Shown: in pieces, positions 13,601-19,749 of the stretch
Layout: every line of letters starts with the position of its first letter
Position numbering within the stretch: position 1 is the stretch's first letter
Assembly: GCF_021869535.1 (NCBI RefSeq)
Contig: NW_026262581.1
Location: 78,211,955 to 78,275,954, forward strand
Origin: Mytilus californianus
Lineage: Eukaryota > Mollusca > Bivalvia > Mytilida > Mytilidae
DNA: 64,000 nucleotides
Reading direction: 5' to 3'
The notes under the pieces: model-generated
What the model saw: the letters and a program-made list of their open reading frames with translations, nothing else
Databases searched by the model: none
What the model was told of the DNA's origin: nothing
Program-made: the position numbers and the translations under genes

Positions 13601-16600
13601 ATTTTTGTTTGGGGGCCAGCAGAAGCCCGCATCCGGGTGTAGGATTTACTCGTTGTGTTGAAGACCCATTGGTGAACTTGGGCTGTTTTCTGCTCTTTAG
13701 TTGGGTTGTTGTCTCTTTGACACATTCCCCATTTCCATTCTCAATTTTATATGTTAATCCGTTCATCAAATTGAGATGGTTTTGATAAGGACTTTCGTTT
13801 GAATGAAAGTTTTCAATGATAAAAAAAAATTGTATTTTCTATTTTGATAATTCTTACCAAGATAAAATCACAAAATGAGTAAAGCGAAGAAACTCTGATC
13901 CAATGCAAGCGCAACAGGGTGTGTTGACGGCGTATGCTATAAAAGAATATTACAGTTGTTTTCCGGTCAATCTGTTGGTTGATATTGTAGAGCGTTTGAA
14001 TTTTTCGTGTTTTATAGACTTACCCTTTAAGATAACTTTAATTTAGGTATATTTGTTAATACATTTTATACAAGCATCGATCGTCCAATAAATCTAGAAG
14101 CAGTCAAAAAGTAAAAGTGTAAGGAATATGACTTCTACTTCAGACGACCTTTTGATATCTTATCATGTAAGACCTCGAAACATGTTTCTAGTGATTCGTT
14201 AGGTAAAGATACATCATATCGGTCAACCAAGTGGCAATAGTAACAGAAGAAAAATTGTGTCGATTTCAGTCGTTCTTCTTCTTTAACTAGCTAGAGAAGT
14301 TTTTGTGATAGGAGTGCATCTCTGTTAATGTTTGTGGAAAGTTTGTTAATTACACTTTTTCAAGACTTTTCACTTTGATAATTTGTTCTAAACTTCAGGT
14401 ATAAATATTTTAAAATGCCCAACTAGGATCAGAATTTTAGAAAAGTCGTGTACGTCACAGTCAAATAAATAATTTTAACATCACAATTTATATCCCTTTT
14501 TCCTTCCAGAAACAACAGGATAAAAAAATGATAAATGTTTTTACGACAAATGACTGGCAGGGTTCCACACTACCGTCACCAAAACTGATGTTGGATCTTC
14601 TGAAAAGTGTGGTTAATTGTTGGAAATCACTAAAATGTCCAATTACGGTCGTATGCAGGTACACATATTTAAGATATCAAAATATACTCAATTCCACAAT
14701 AAGATTGAATGTATCATACACAATCATTTACTTTAAATACAAGAACTCCAAATAAAACAAACCATTTGCGTCGATGCTGTAAACAGCTGCTTGTATATTT
14801 TTGCAAGTTAGAAGTAAACCTCTGTTAGAAAATAAAAAAAGGCATATTGTAGTTTAATGTCGATATTATATTTCAATTTCTGCATTATTTTGAGATTTCG
14901 ATGATTCCATTGCCTAATATCGCTTAATTACTCAACAGTCAATAATATTTCTTTCATGACGTTCACTTTCACGTTCACATTTTGAAGGGAATTTTAAGGC
15001 GAATGCATCACAGAATTATTCATACTTAGTCTAGTAGAAAAGAGGTCGATGGTCTTTAGTAATAAATAATATTCAAACTAAGACAACCGGAATTTTAGAT
15101 TTGTTCACATGGGTAGAAAACAAACAGTCAAAATCAGCGTAGGTTTATACTCTTAACGTACCGAATCTGTCTTTATACTAAATCAGCGTAGGTTTATACT
15201 CTTAACGTACCGAATCTGTCTTTATACTAAATCAGCGTAGGTTTATACTCTTAACGTACCGAATCTGTCTTTATACTAAATCAGCGTAGGTTTGTTCTCT
15301 TAACGTACCGAATCTGTCTTTATACTAAATCAGCGTAGGTTTATACTCTTAACGTACCGAATCTGTCTTTATACTAAATCAGCGTAGGTTTATACTCTTA
15401 ACGTACCGAATCTGTCTTTATACTAAATCAGCGTAGGTTTATACTCTTAACGTACCGAATCTGTCTTTATACTAAATCAGCGTAGGTTTGTTCTCTTAAC
15501 GTACCGAATCTGTCTTTATACTAAATCAGCGTAGGTTTATACTCTTAACGTACCGAATCTGTCTTTATACTAAATCAGCGTAGGTTTATACTCTTAACGT
15601 ACCGAATCTGTCTTTATACTAAATCAGCGTAGGTTTATACTCTTAACGTACCGAATCTGTCTTTATACTAAATCAGCGTAGGTTTGTTCTCTTAACGTAC
15701 CGAATCTGTCTTTATACTAAATCAGCGTAGGTTTATACTCTTAACGTACCGAATCTGTCTTTATACTAAATCAGCGTAGGTTTATACTCTTAACGTACCG
15801 AATCTGTCTTTATACTAAATCAGCGTAGGTTTATACTCTTAACGTACCGAATCTGTCTTTATACTAAATCAGCGTAGGTTTATACTCTTAACGTACCGAA
15901 TCTGTCTTTATACTAAATCAGCGTAGGTTTATACTCTTAACGTACCGAATCTGTCTTTATACTAAATCAGCGTAGGTTTATACTCTTAACGTACCGAATC
16001 TGTCTTTATACTAAATCAGCGTAGGTTTATACTCTTAACGTACCGAATCTGTCTTTATACTAAATCAGCGTAGGTTTATACTCTTAACGTACCGAATCTG
16101 TCTTTATACTAAATCAGCGTAGGTTTATACTCTTAACGTACCGAATCTGTCTTTATACTAAATCAGCGTAGGTTTATACTCTTAACGTACCGAATCTGTC
16201 TTTATACTAAATCAGCGTAGGTTTGTTCTCTTAACGTACCGAATCTGTCTTTATACTAAATCAGCGTAGGTTTGTTCTCTTAACGTACCGAATCTGTCTT
16301 TATACTAAATCATTTATTACCTTTTCTGTAACATTTTTAGAGATGGTTGCACTAAAAGTGGGCTGTTTGTTGCACTTTATCTACTTTTGGATAAAATGGA
16401 AATAGATGAAGAGGTCGATGTCTTTCAAGTTGTAAGGAATATTCAAACTAGACGTCCAGAATTCTTGAAGAACTGTGTAAGTGTATGCTCGACATATTAT
16501 CATGAAACGTTTAATGCACGTATCCAAAAACACTTGTTCAAAAGTGGGGTTGTTTGAAAACATAATCACTCGGCAGTACATTTATAAGAAATGTTCATTT

Positions 16601-17886
16601 TCAATATTTATGTTGACCTCACAGTTATTAAGTCAATTTACATCGGTATGCTCTTCAAAAAATGTCGGTAGGATATAGTCATCGCATTGATCGTCTGTCC
16701 TTCCTTTTGTCATTTTTCCCGCCCTTGGGTCCAAATCAAATGGCGTATGGGAGGTAACTTGTGAGTGCATTGATTGATCAAAATTAAACTTATACAGATT
16801 GAACTCAAAGGAACGGGAAAGAAGTCTTTCAATATTAAGGATCAATAGGTCAAAAGTTAAGGTCTTGGTTATTAGAAATAGAACTTTATGAAAAATGGTT
16901 TCCAGTTGTTTCCCTTGCTAGATTAAAATCGAACTTATACATATGGAAGATATAGGAAGGAGGAGGCTATTTCTTTTATAGTCGAAGTTCAAAGGTCACT
17001 GATACTAAAAATAGGATTTTATTGAAAAATGTTTCTTGGAGGGAGACTTGAGTTCCCTTGCATCATTGGAACGAAATTTAAAAAATGGCAAGCTCCAGAT
17101 CCCTGTTACTTCAAAATATTTGCTTTTGGAAAAAAGCTCGTTTCCATTGAAATGTAAAACAGAGGCAAAAGATGCCAAAGGGATTATCAAACTCGTAAGT
17201 CGAAAACAAACTCACAGTGCCATGGTCAAAAAACGAAAAATGACCAAAAGATAACAGTCAACAAAACACAACATGTTAACTGTGTTTATCTATTTTAGCA
17301 ATATCATTGGTCATATTTTCCTGAGTGTTATAAAAAAACCTGTTCAACTTAATTCTAGTGGGAGTGGATGCCTAAAAAAAGTATTTGTAACAATTTTGGT
17401 TTCAAGCTACATGAGTTATGTGCAGTTGAGGGAGCATCTGATGGCAGTGACAACTTTCCACATGTTAATTTTGTAATATTCAAGTGGACAGGAAACGTTT
17501 TTCTGAAATAACGTCAATTTGTTTACATCTACAACAAAAGCAGAGTGGAAAGCAAAAATACACTACAGATTTAAGCTTTTAACCAAAAAAAAAATCTTTA
17601 TAAAATTATATCAATTTTACATAAGTATAAACATGTAAATTGATTTTAAAAAATTGGAAAGAAAAGTACATAATTTTTTTCAAAAACTAGCACATATAAA
17701 AGGAAAAAAAAACACTTTATCAAATTCGTCTGTAAAGTTTCTAAGGTGTTATCTTTACTCTCGGTTCAATGTTGTTTTAACTTGCAATTCACTTTTTTAT
17801 TCTTTCGTTTGCAGGATCAGTATGAATACTGCTACAAGTGTGTCAAAGAACTACTGGAGGGAGAATCAATGTATGCAAATACTTAA
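1482..17886 (+). CDS. Receptor-type protein tyrosine phosphatase, 3' ten exons (D1 second half + degenerate D2)
   Basis: Ten exons (1482-1627, 4213-4348, 5683-5832, 6690-6789, 10302-10375, 10770-10895, 12541-12651, 14510-14658, 16341-16476, 17815-17886) join in one frame, 1200 nt in all, each with AG/GT borders and matching phases. The product would be an intracellular, membrane-anchored enzyme removing phosphate from tyrosine. D1 has WPDHGVP, HCSAGVGRTG and a Q-loop (QTPEQY). D2 keeps the fold (NDYINA, FFVTQCP, DQY) but has WQG instead of WPD and VCRDGCTKSG instead of the HC-x5-R signature, so it is likely a regulatory pseudophosphatase. The C-terminal tail after D2 is short. The 5' part (ectodomain, membrane segment, first half of D1) is outside the window. 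Introns are 0.4-3.5 kb and filled with repeats. The subfamily is not assigned. The assignment to PTPs is secure; exact isoforms are not known. Confidence 0.92.
1714..1912 (+). repeat. Family A interspersed repeat, partial copy
   Basis: Family A is a common mussel repeat recognised by GATGTGGTATGATTGCCAAT, CCGTACGGCCTTCAACAA, CATACCGCATAGTCAGC and TAACGGCCTAATTTATG. This copy has the first module only (TGCCAATGAGACAAATCTCC to ACGGCCTGATTTATG). Class unknown; no coding capacity seen. Confidence 0.75.
2005..2053 (+). repeat. GC-rich dispersed repeat (CGCGTAGCTACGTTTACG)
   Basis: A 49-bp patch reading GGCGCGTAGCTACGTTTACG followed by CAAAACGCCCGGGCG. An inverted copy occurs at about 22871-22916 (GACGCCCAGGCGTTTTGACG, then AGCTACGCGCC). 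Much richer in GC than its surroundings. Confidence 0.6.
2290..2700. repeat. Diverged tandem pair, period about 155 bp
   Basis: The stretch at 2430-2515 (AACTTTGTCTAACCTTCATG, GAAAGTTGGACAGAAGC) recurs at 2585-2668 (AACTTTGTCAAACCTTCATG, GGAAGTTGGACACATGC). It is preceded by GACGGCGTCGGCGTC at about 2370. Typical of a bivalve interspersed repeat with internal subrepeats; no gene. Confidence 0.55.
2720..3282 (+). repeat. Family A interspersed repeat, near full-length copy
   Basis: Carries the first module (GATGTGGTATGATTGCCAAT, CCGTACGGCCTTCAACAA) and the second module (CAGGCACATACAGAATGTGG, then CGGGGTTAAAC, CCAACCCTCTCCTGTCC, AACATAAGAACAAACTAT). Best copy in the window for defining this repeat. 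Confidence 0.8.
3478..3548 (+). repeat. Dispersed ~75-bp fragment, copy 1 (ACACAGGGTTCCGCGGAAC)
   Basis: Very similar to 19670-19749: both start GTCAACATTACACTTTT, contain GACACAGGGTTCCGCGGAAC and end TTTACGAATTTTT or CTTACGAATTTTT. Both follow an AG in a T-rich context and both are open in the same frame, so the fragment could be a coding relic, but no protein family was recognised. Confidence 0.6.
3918..4045. repeat. GC-rich stem-loop patch
   Basis: GC-rich island in AT-rich intron. It includes a hairpin GGGGGCTTTGCCCCC and short inverted words (CTGGACCCGCTGGGGACC). Probably the end of a repeat; no coding potential. Confidence 0.45.
4213..4348 (+). CDS. RPTP exon B: D1 P-loop completion
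   Basis: Acceptor ATTTTTAG, donor GTAGGT. One base completes the Ser of the signature, giving HCSAGVGRTGTF. The Arg that binds phosphate is present, so D1 should be catalytically competent. It continues IDALYEHGKKVNYVNVMEYV and ends MNMIQTP in phase 0. Length 136 nt, the same as the equivalent D2 exon. Confidence 0.95.
4366..4677 (+). other. Unassigned 103-codon open stretch in intron B-C
   Basis: An open stretch directly 5' of the reverse-transcriptase relic, with segments such as KIADYQSQSVLSEKLQSFDI and EEFFRNERIDFFLSWDK. Its composition is protein-like rather than random, but I do not recognise it. Its position suggests it belongs to a mobile-element relic. Confidence 0.25.
4680..5160 (+). 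pseudogene. Reverse transcriptase relic, C-terminal end plus tail
   Basis: One frame from 4680 to the stop at 4965-4967 matches the C-terminal end of the same RT found elsewhere in the window: FPIVNF, SSNIPSS, YHELIDRYDLEVSQLTSDMF. Compare HELVDRYGIYVSQMT at 37903-38148 on the other strand. Downstream to about 5160 the usual non-coding tail appears in diverged form (GACGCTTACCCTGTCGAC). A dead fragment inside an RPTP intron, in the sense orientation. Confidence 0.6.
5683..5832 (+). CDS. RPTP exon C: D1 C-terminal helix and D1-D2 linker
   Basis: Acceptor TTCTGCAG, donor GTAAGA, phase 0 at both ends, 50 codons. It starts EQYETVFEALLELF, the Q-loop plus last helix of D1, then a linker ending NQKAYKQQFQ, typical of the start of D2. 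Confidence 0.94.
5833..6689. other. RPTP intron C-D (857 bp)
   Basis: Holds the terminal segment of a family-A-related repeat at 6290-6415 (- orientation: GTTGAAGACCCATTGGTGG, TTGTCTCTTTGACACATTCC). Otherwise nothing seen. Confidence 0.7.
6690..6789 (+). CDS. RPTP exon D: start of D2
   Basis: Acceptor AAAATAG, donor GTAAGT. Enters phase 0 and ends after one base. Reads TLETLRPSYTASNFSAANLR and ends SVKNILP. Matches the N-terminal part of RPTP D2 domains, where a K-N-x-x-x-I-L-P stretch precedes the phosphotyrosine loop. Confidence 0.88.
7005..7260 (-). repeat. RT-element tail, fragment
   Basis: Non-coding tail of the IPKLHK-type RT element, here shown by AAAGGGACATTCAAACTC, GACTGAGCAACACGAACCCC, GGTGCTCCGGAAGGGTAAGC and GGCACCCGTCGTGTTGCTC. 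The same block follows RT C-terminal relics at 35.2, 37.6 and 57.0 kb. Confidence 0.7.
8040..8275 (-). repeat. RT-element tail, strongly diverged
   Basis: Shares the order of landmarks with the other tails: AGCAACTCGAACCC, GGCATTCATCGTGTGAC, GATATTCCATAAAAATCAAC, then CATGATGGCGTCCGTAAAAT. Older than the copies at 35 and 37 kb. Confidence 0.5.
8420..8555 (+). repeat. Family A repeat, short diverged copy
   Basis: GATTGGCAATGAGACAACTA, CCGTACGTCCTTCAACAA and ACCGTATAGTCAGC identify the first module only. Confidence 0.65.
9185..9475 (-). repeat. Family A repeat, reverse orientation
   Basis: Reverse complement of the family: CCCAAGTCAGGAGCC, AAATTAGGCCGTTAGTTTTC, AAGGCCGTACG, TAGTTGTCTCATTGGCAATC. 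Lies inside the RPTP intron D-E. Confidence 0.75.
10085..10160 (+). repeat. Possible tRNA-derived SINE head
   Basis: AAGAGGTCGTGGGTTCGATCC contains a good B-box with a five-pair T-arm-like stem (CGTGG/CCATG). A box-A-like TGGTCTTGAGTCTG lies about 35 bp upstream. The acceptor-stem halves do not pair, so this is not a working tRNA gene. Confidence 0.35.
10302..10375 (+). CDS. RPTP exon E: D2 phosphotyrosine-loop region
   Basis: Acceptor ACATTTTGTAG, donor GTAAGT. Two bases complete the split codon (His), then DNFRPYL, KKRNDYINAVIIP. N-D-Y-I-N-A is the conserved core after the pTyr loop. The exon is only 74 nt, and the start is chosen because it is the only nearby AG giving the right phase and a normal D2 sequence. 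Confidence 0.85.
10376..10769. other. RPTP intron E-F (394 bp)
   Basis: Shortest intron of the gene. Contains a (GTTTT)n-type tract at about 10640-10671; otherwise plain. Confidence 0.7.
10770..10895 (+). CDS. RPTP exon F: D2 central beta strands
   Basis: Acceptor CATTTTCAG, donor GTAAGT, phase 0 both ends, 42 codons. Reads GYRDESRFFVTQCPVKDTVV and then DFYTMIYDHNSRIIVLLDQV. F-x-V-T-Q-x-P and D-F-W/Y are PTP-family signatures. Confidence 0.94.
10896..12540. other. RPTP intron F-G (1645 bp)
   Basis: A family C repeat lies at 11038-11115 (TAAGCGTTCCTGATGAAGG, AACCGCGTCGGATGC). Positions 11640-11830 are extremely AT-rich. No exon or other gene seen. Confidence 0.65.
12541..12651 (+). CDS. RPTP exon G: D2 strands before the WPD-equivalent loop
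   Basis: Acceptor TATATTAG, donor GTACGT, phase 0 both ends, 37 codons: NAKLWLGRPEMLVIDDFSIL and onward to KISLNYK. It corresponds to the Y/W-W-P-x...Y/D-D-F/Y part of RPTP domains, but diverged. Confidence 0.88.
12652..14509. other. RPTP intron G-H (1858 bp)
   Basis: A very short family A remnant at about 12790-12845, and a longer reverse-strand copy at 13430-13765, listed separately. An AG-bounded open stretch at 13070-13234 was considered and not accepted as an exon. 13766-14509 shows nothing. Confidence 0.65.
13430..13765 (-). repeat. Family A-related repeat, second 3' end type
   Basis: Starts like family A in reverse (GGGAGGGTTGAGATATC, TTAAACCCCGCCGCATTTTT, CCCAAGTCAGGAAC) but ends in a different segment: GTTGAAGACCCATTGGTG, GTTGTTGTCTCTTTGACAC, CCCCATTTCCATTCTC. 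That end also occurs alone at 6290-6415, so family A has at least two subtypes sharing one module. Confidence 0.7.
14510..14658 (+). CDS. RPTP exon H: D2 degenerate WPD loop, signature cysteine
   Basis: Acceptor TCCTTCCAG, donor GTACAC. 149 nt, ends after two bases. Reads NVFTTNDWQGSTLPSP where D1 has HFTQWPDHGVP, so the general-acid Asp is lost. It ends CPITVVC plus AG: the cysteine remains but the preceding His is Val. The intron position is the same as in D1. Confidence 0.93.
15035..15110 (+). pseudogene. Decayed partial copy of RPTP exon I
   Basis: AAGAGGTCGATGGTCTTT, AATATTCAAACTAAGAC and CCGGAATTTTAGA align in order and spacing with exon I (GAAGAGGTCGATGTCTTTC, AATATTCAAACTAGACG, CCAGAATTCTTGAAG at 16408-16470). 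Small indels destroy the frame and no donor remains. It lies 1.3 kb upstream of the real exon, on the other side of the minisatellite. Confidence 0.75.
15131..16312. repeat. 49-bp minisatellite, 24 copies
   Basis: Unit starts AAATCAGCGTAGGTTTATAC and ends CTGTCTTTATACT. 24 tandem units fill 15131-16306 and are followed by a 6-nt partial. By eye the units are nearly identical except that copies 4, 8, 12, 23 and 24 (starts 15278, 15474, 15670, 16209, 16258) read TTTGTTC where the others read TTTATAC. The array ends 28 bp before RPTP exon I, so it sits just upstream of that exon's splice acceptor. No spacers, no coding frame. Confidence 0.97.
16341..16476 (+). CDS. RPTP exon I: D2 pseudo-P-loop
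   Basis: Acceptor ACATTTTTAG, donor GTAAGT. One base completes an Arg codon, giving VC-RDGCTKSG, which replaces HC-x5-R with VC-x5-K. It continues LFVALYLLLDKMEIDEEVDV and ends RRPEFLKNC. Length 136 nt, as in the D1 counterpart. Confidence 0.93.
16477..17814. other. RPTP intron I-J (1338 bp)
   Basis: An RT-element tail remnant lies at about 17150-17275 (AAAGATGCCAAAGGGATTAT, CAACAAAACACAACATG). The rest is AT-rich with no exon. Confidence 0.65.
17815..17886 (+). CDS. RPTP exon J: last coding exon and stop
   Basis: Acceptor TTCGTTTGCAG. Reads DQYEYCYKCVKELLEGESMY and then ANT, stop TAA at 17884-17886. The start DQY is the Q-loop-equivalent position, matching exon C of D1 (EQY) in both position and phase. 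The protein ends almost immediately after the last D2 helix. Confidence 0.92.
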   Translation, partial: DQYEYCYKCVKELLEGESMYANT

Positions 17887-17928
17887 TGATGCATATACCA
17901 TTTAAGTCTTCTTTTTTTTAACAATTTG

Positions 17929-17934
17929 AATAAA
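17929..17934 (+). terminator. Likely polyadenylation signal of the RPTP gene
   Basis: AATAAA 43 nt after the stop codon. The 3' UTR would be very short, so other sites further down may also be used. Confidence 0.5.
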
Positions 17935-17949
17935 GTTATTGTTGTACAT

Positions 17950-18650
17950 ATAATAAGAATATTAGATGGTAGCCATGGATTTTGTTAAAGCTGACACATT
18001 TTCAAATTGTCACGACTGATCATGAAGTAGCAGAGCTCTTGAATGAAAAAAGTAAGCATTGTCAAAATAAACATTGAGTGAATATTTCACAAAGACATAA
18101 GAAAAGAAACACCAATTGCCATATGACGTACCCAGACGGGCGAGGACAACGGTATACCATAATACGTCCAGTTTTAACTATGAAACAAGTTATTTGAAGA
18201 TGAAAACAATTAATTATTACATTACTTTTCATTCAACACAGCTATGAACAACGGATACGACAATGAAAGACAATCTATCTTCCCATAGATAATTCTATTA
18301 ATGACATCAAATGACATAGCTATACTATGATGACTTCATGGCGCTGCTATATTCGTTGACGGTATTTGTATTATATGAGTATAATTTATTTTAAGTATCC
18401 ACGGGTATATTTGTAATGCAATGCTATACATAGTTTTCTACTGCAATCGTTCTTTTTGAGCAGTCAAAATTCGCTAGGCCACGCTTAACAATTTATTTGA
18501 AATAAAGTGTGCACATTTCCGTGAGGCGGTCACCGACATAAACTCATTTATCCACATTTATCCTACAAAATTATACCAAAAAATATTTTCTTTTCGGATA
18601 AAAAAAAGTCATAATAGATATAATAAAACAATTGTTGACTTTTGATATTA
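17950..18650. other. Intergenic, nothing recognised
   Basis: AT-rich sequence after the phosphatase gene. No exon, repeat family or RNA gene identified. Confidence 0.5.
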
Positions 18651-18654
18651 GTTG

Positions 18655-18965
18655 ATACATATAAAATAATGGCATTTTTGTTTTTGATACTGACTTTTTC
18701 AACAAGTATACATGTATCAAGCGAGCCCGCTAGGGCGAGCTAATATTCGAGTTGATGAAGTCGAATATCAAAAATTAAAATGCCATTATTCTTTTTATTG
18801 GTAATTTGTCTTAATTGTATGTTTTTTGGTTGAGAAAATAACTTGAAGGTAAAATAAAATAGCAAGTAAAACTACTTTTACGCGTACAAAATGTTTAGAT
18901 AGTTGTTTGGTTGTTTGAATGAAGTCGCGTGCATTTCATTGATAAATTGACGCGGATGGACTTGA
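18655..18965. repeat. Foldback repeat with GC-rich loop, copy 1
   Basis: Arms 18664-18720 (AATAATGGCATTTTTG, TTTTTGATACTGA) and 18740-18790 (AATATCAAAAATTAAAATGC, CATTATT) are imperfect inverted repeats around the centre GCGAGCCCGCTAGGGCGAGC. Right flank (GGTAATTTGTCTTAATTG, GAAGTCGCGTGCATTTCA) recurs at 39190-39330. Confidence 0.65.
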
Positions 18966-19669
18966 GCACGTGATGTTGCTGCACCGGTACCTCACATCTT
19001 TTAAAAATGATCCTTAAAATGTAAAGCTTTACAAATGTATTGTCTTTTTTTTAATATCTTGTCTATTCATTGTAGTTGGACTGCAATGTGGAATGCCAAA
19101 CGCCTGTTTTTCTATATTTGAATAATGAGTATTCTTACAATTATATGTTTCTCTTTTGAGATTATTTGGTTTTATTGGACTTTTGAAAAAAAATATACTC
19201 AAAATGGTAATGTGTTATACAAGACCTATTGTAAGCGCTTGAAATTCAAAAGATAGTAGTTTCGCCATTCTTTTTCAAATTATCATATTATTATAATGTC
19301 ATTTGCTATTAAGAAGGTGATAAGTTCTGCAATGATATTTTAGATTCACTATAAGGCTATCAACATAACAGAATCAACAAACTTTACCAAAAAACTTTAT
19401 TAAGCATGCAGTTTGATACTGTATCGTTTGTTATTGTTTTACTTGTACATGTCTTCATATTTATTTATTATGCCATTTAATGTTGGGCGACGAATAAGGC
19501 CTTTATCGTACTTGCCCTTCAAAGCTTGGCATACTTGATTGACATAACCTTTTATGGGAGACTGTTCGTATGTTGGTATATAATTTTTTTTTATTATGAT
19601 CATAGTATATGTATGTTTATAAAGTTTGTTTTTTATGTTTTTTTATACTGATAAATGGACTCAATTTTA
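18966..19669. other. Intergenic, nothing recognised
   Basis: AT-rich, no gene or known repeat seen. Confidence 0.45.
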
Positions 19670-19749
19670 AGTCAACATTACACTTTTGCACTGATAGCAG
19701 CAATCGCAGGCGAGACACAGGGTTCCGCGGAACCCCTTACGAATTTTTG
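19670..19749 (+). repeat. Dispersed ~75-bp fragment, copy 2
   Basis: Second copy of the fragment at 3478-3548, differing by about ten substitutions, again after an AG and again containing GGGTTCCGCGGAAC. The sequence outside the fragment is not shared. Confidence 0.6.

Noticed and set aside
15131-16312. Possible CRISPR-like array of identical repeats
   Set aside because: Units are directly adjacent with no variable spacers, and the host is a eukaryote; it is a minisatellite.
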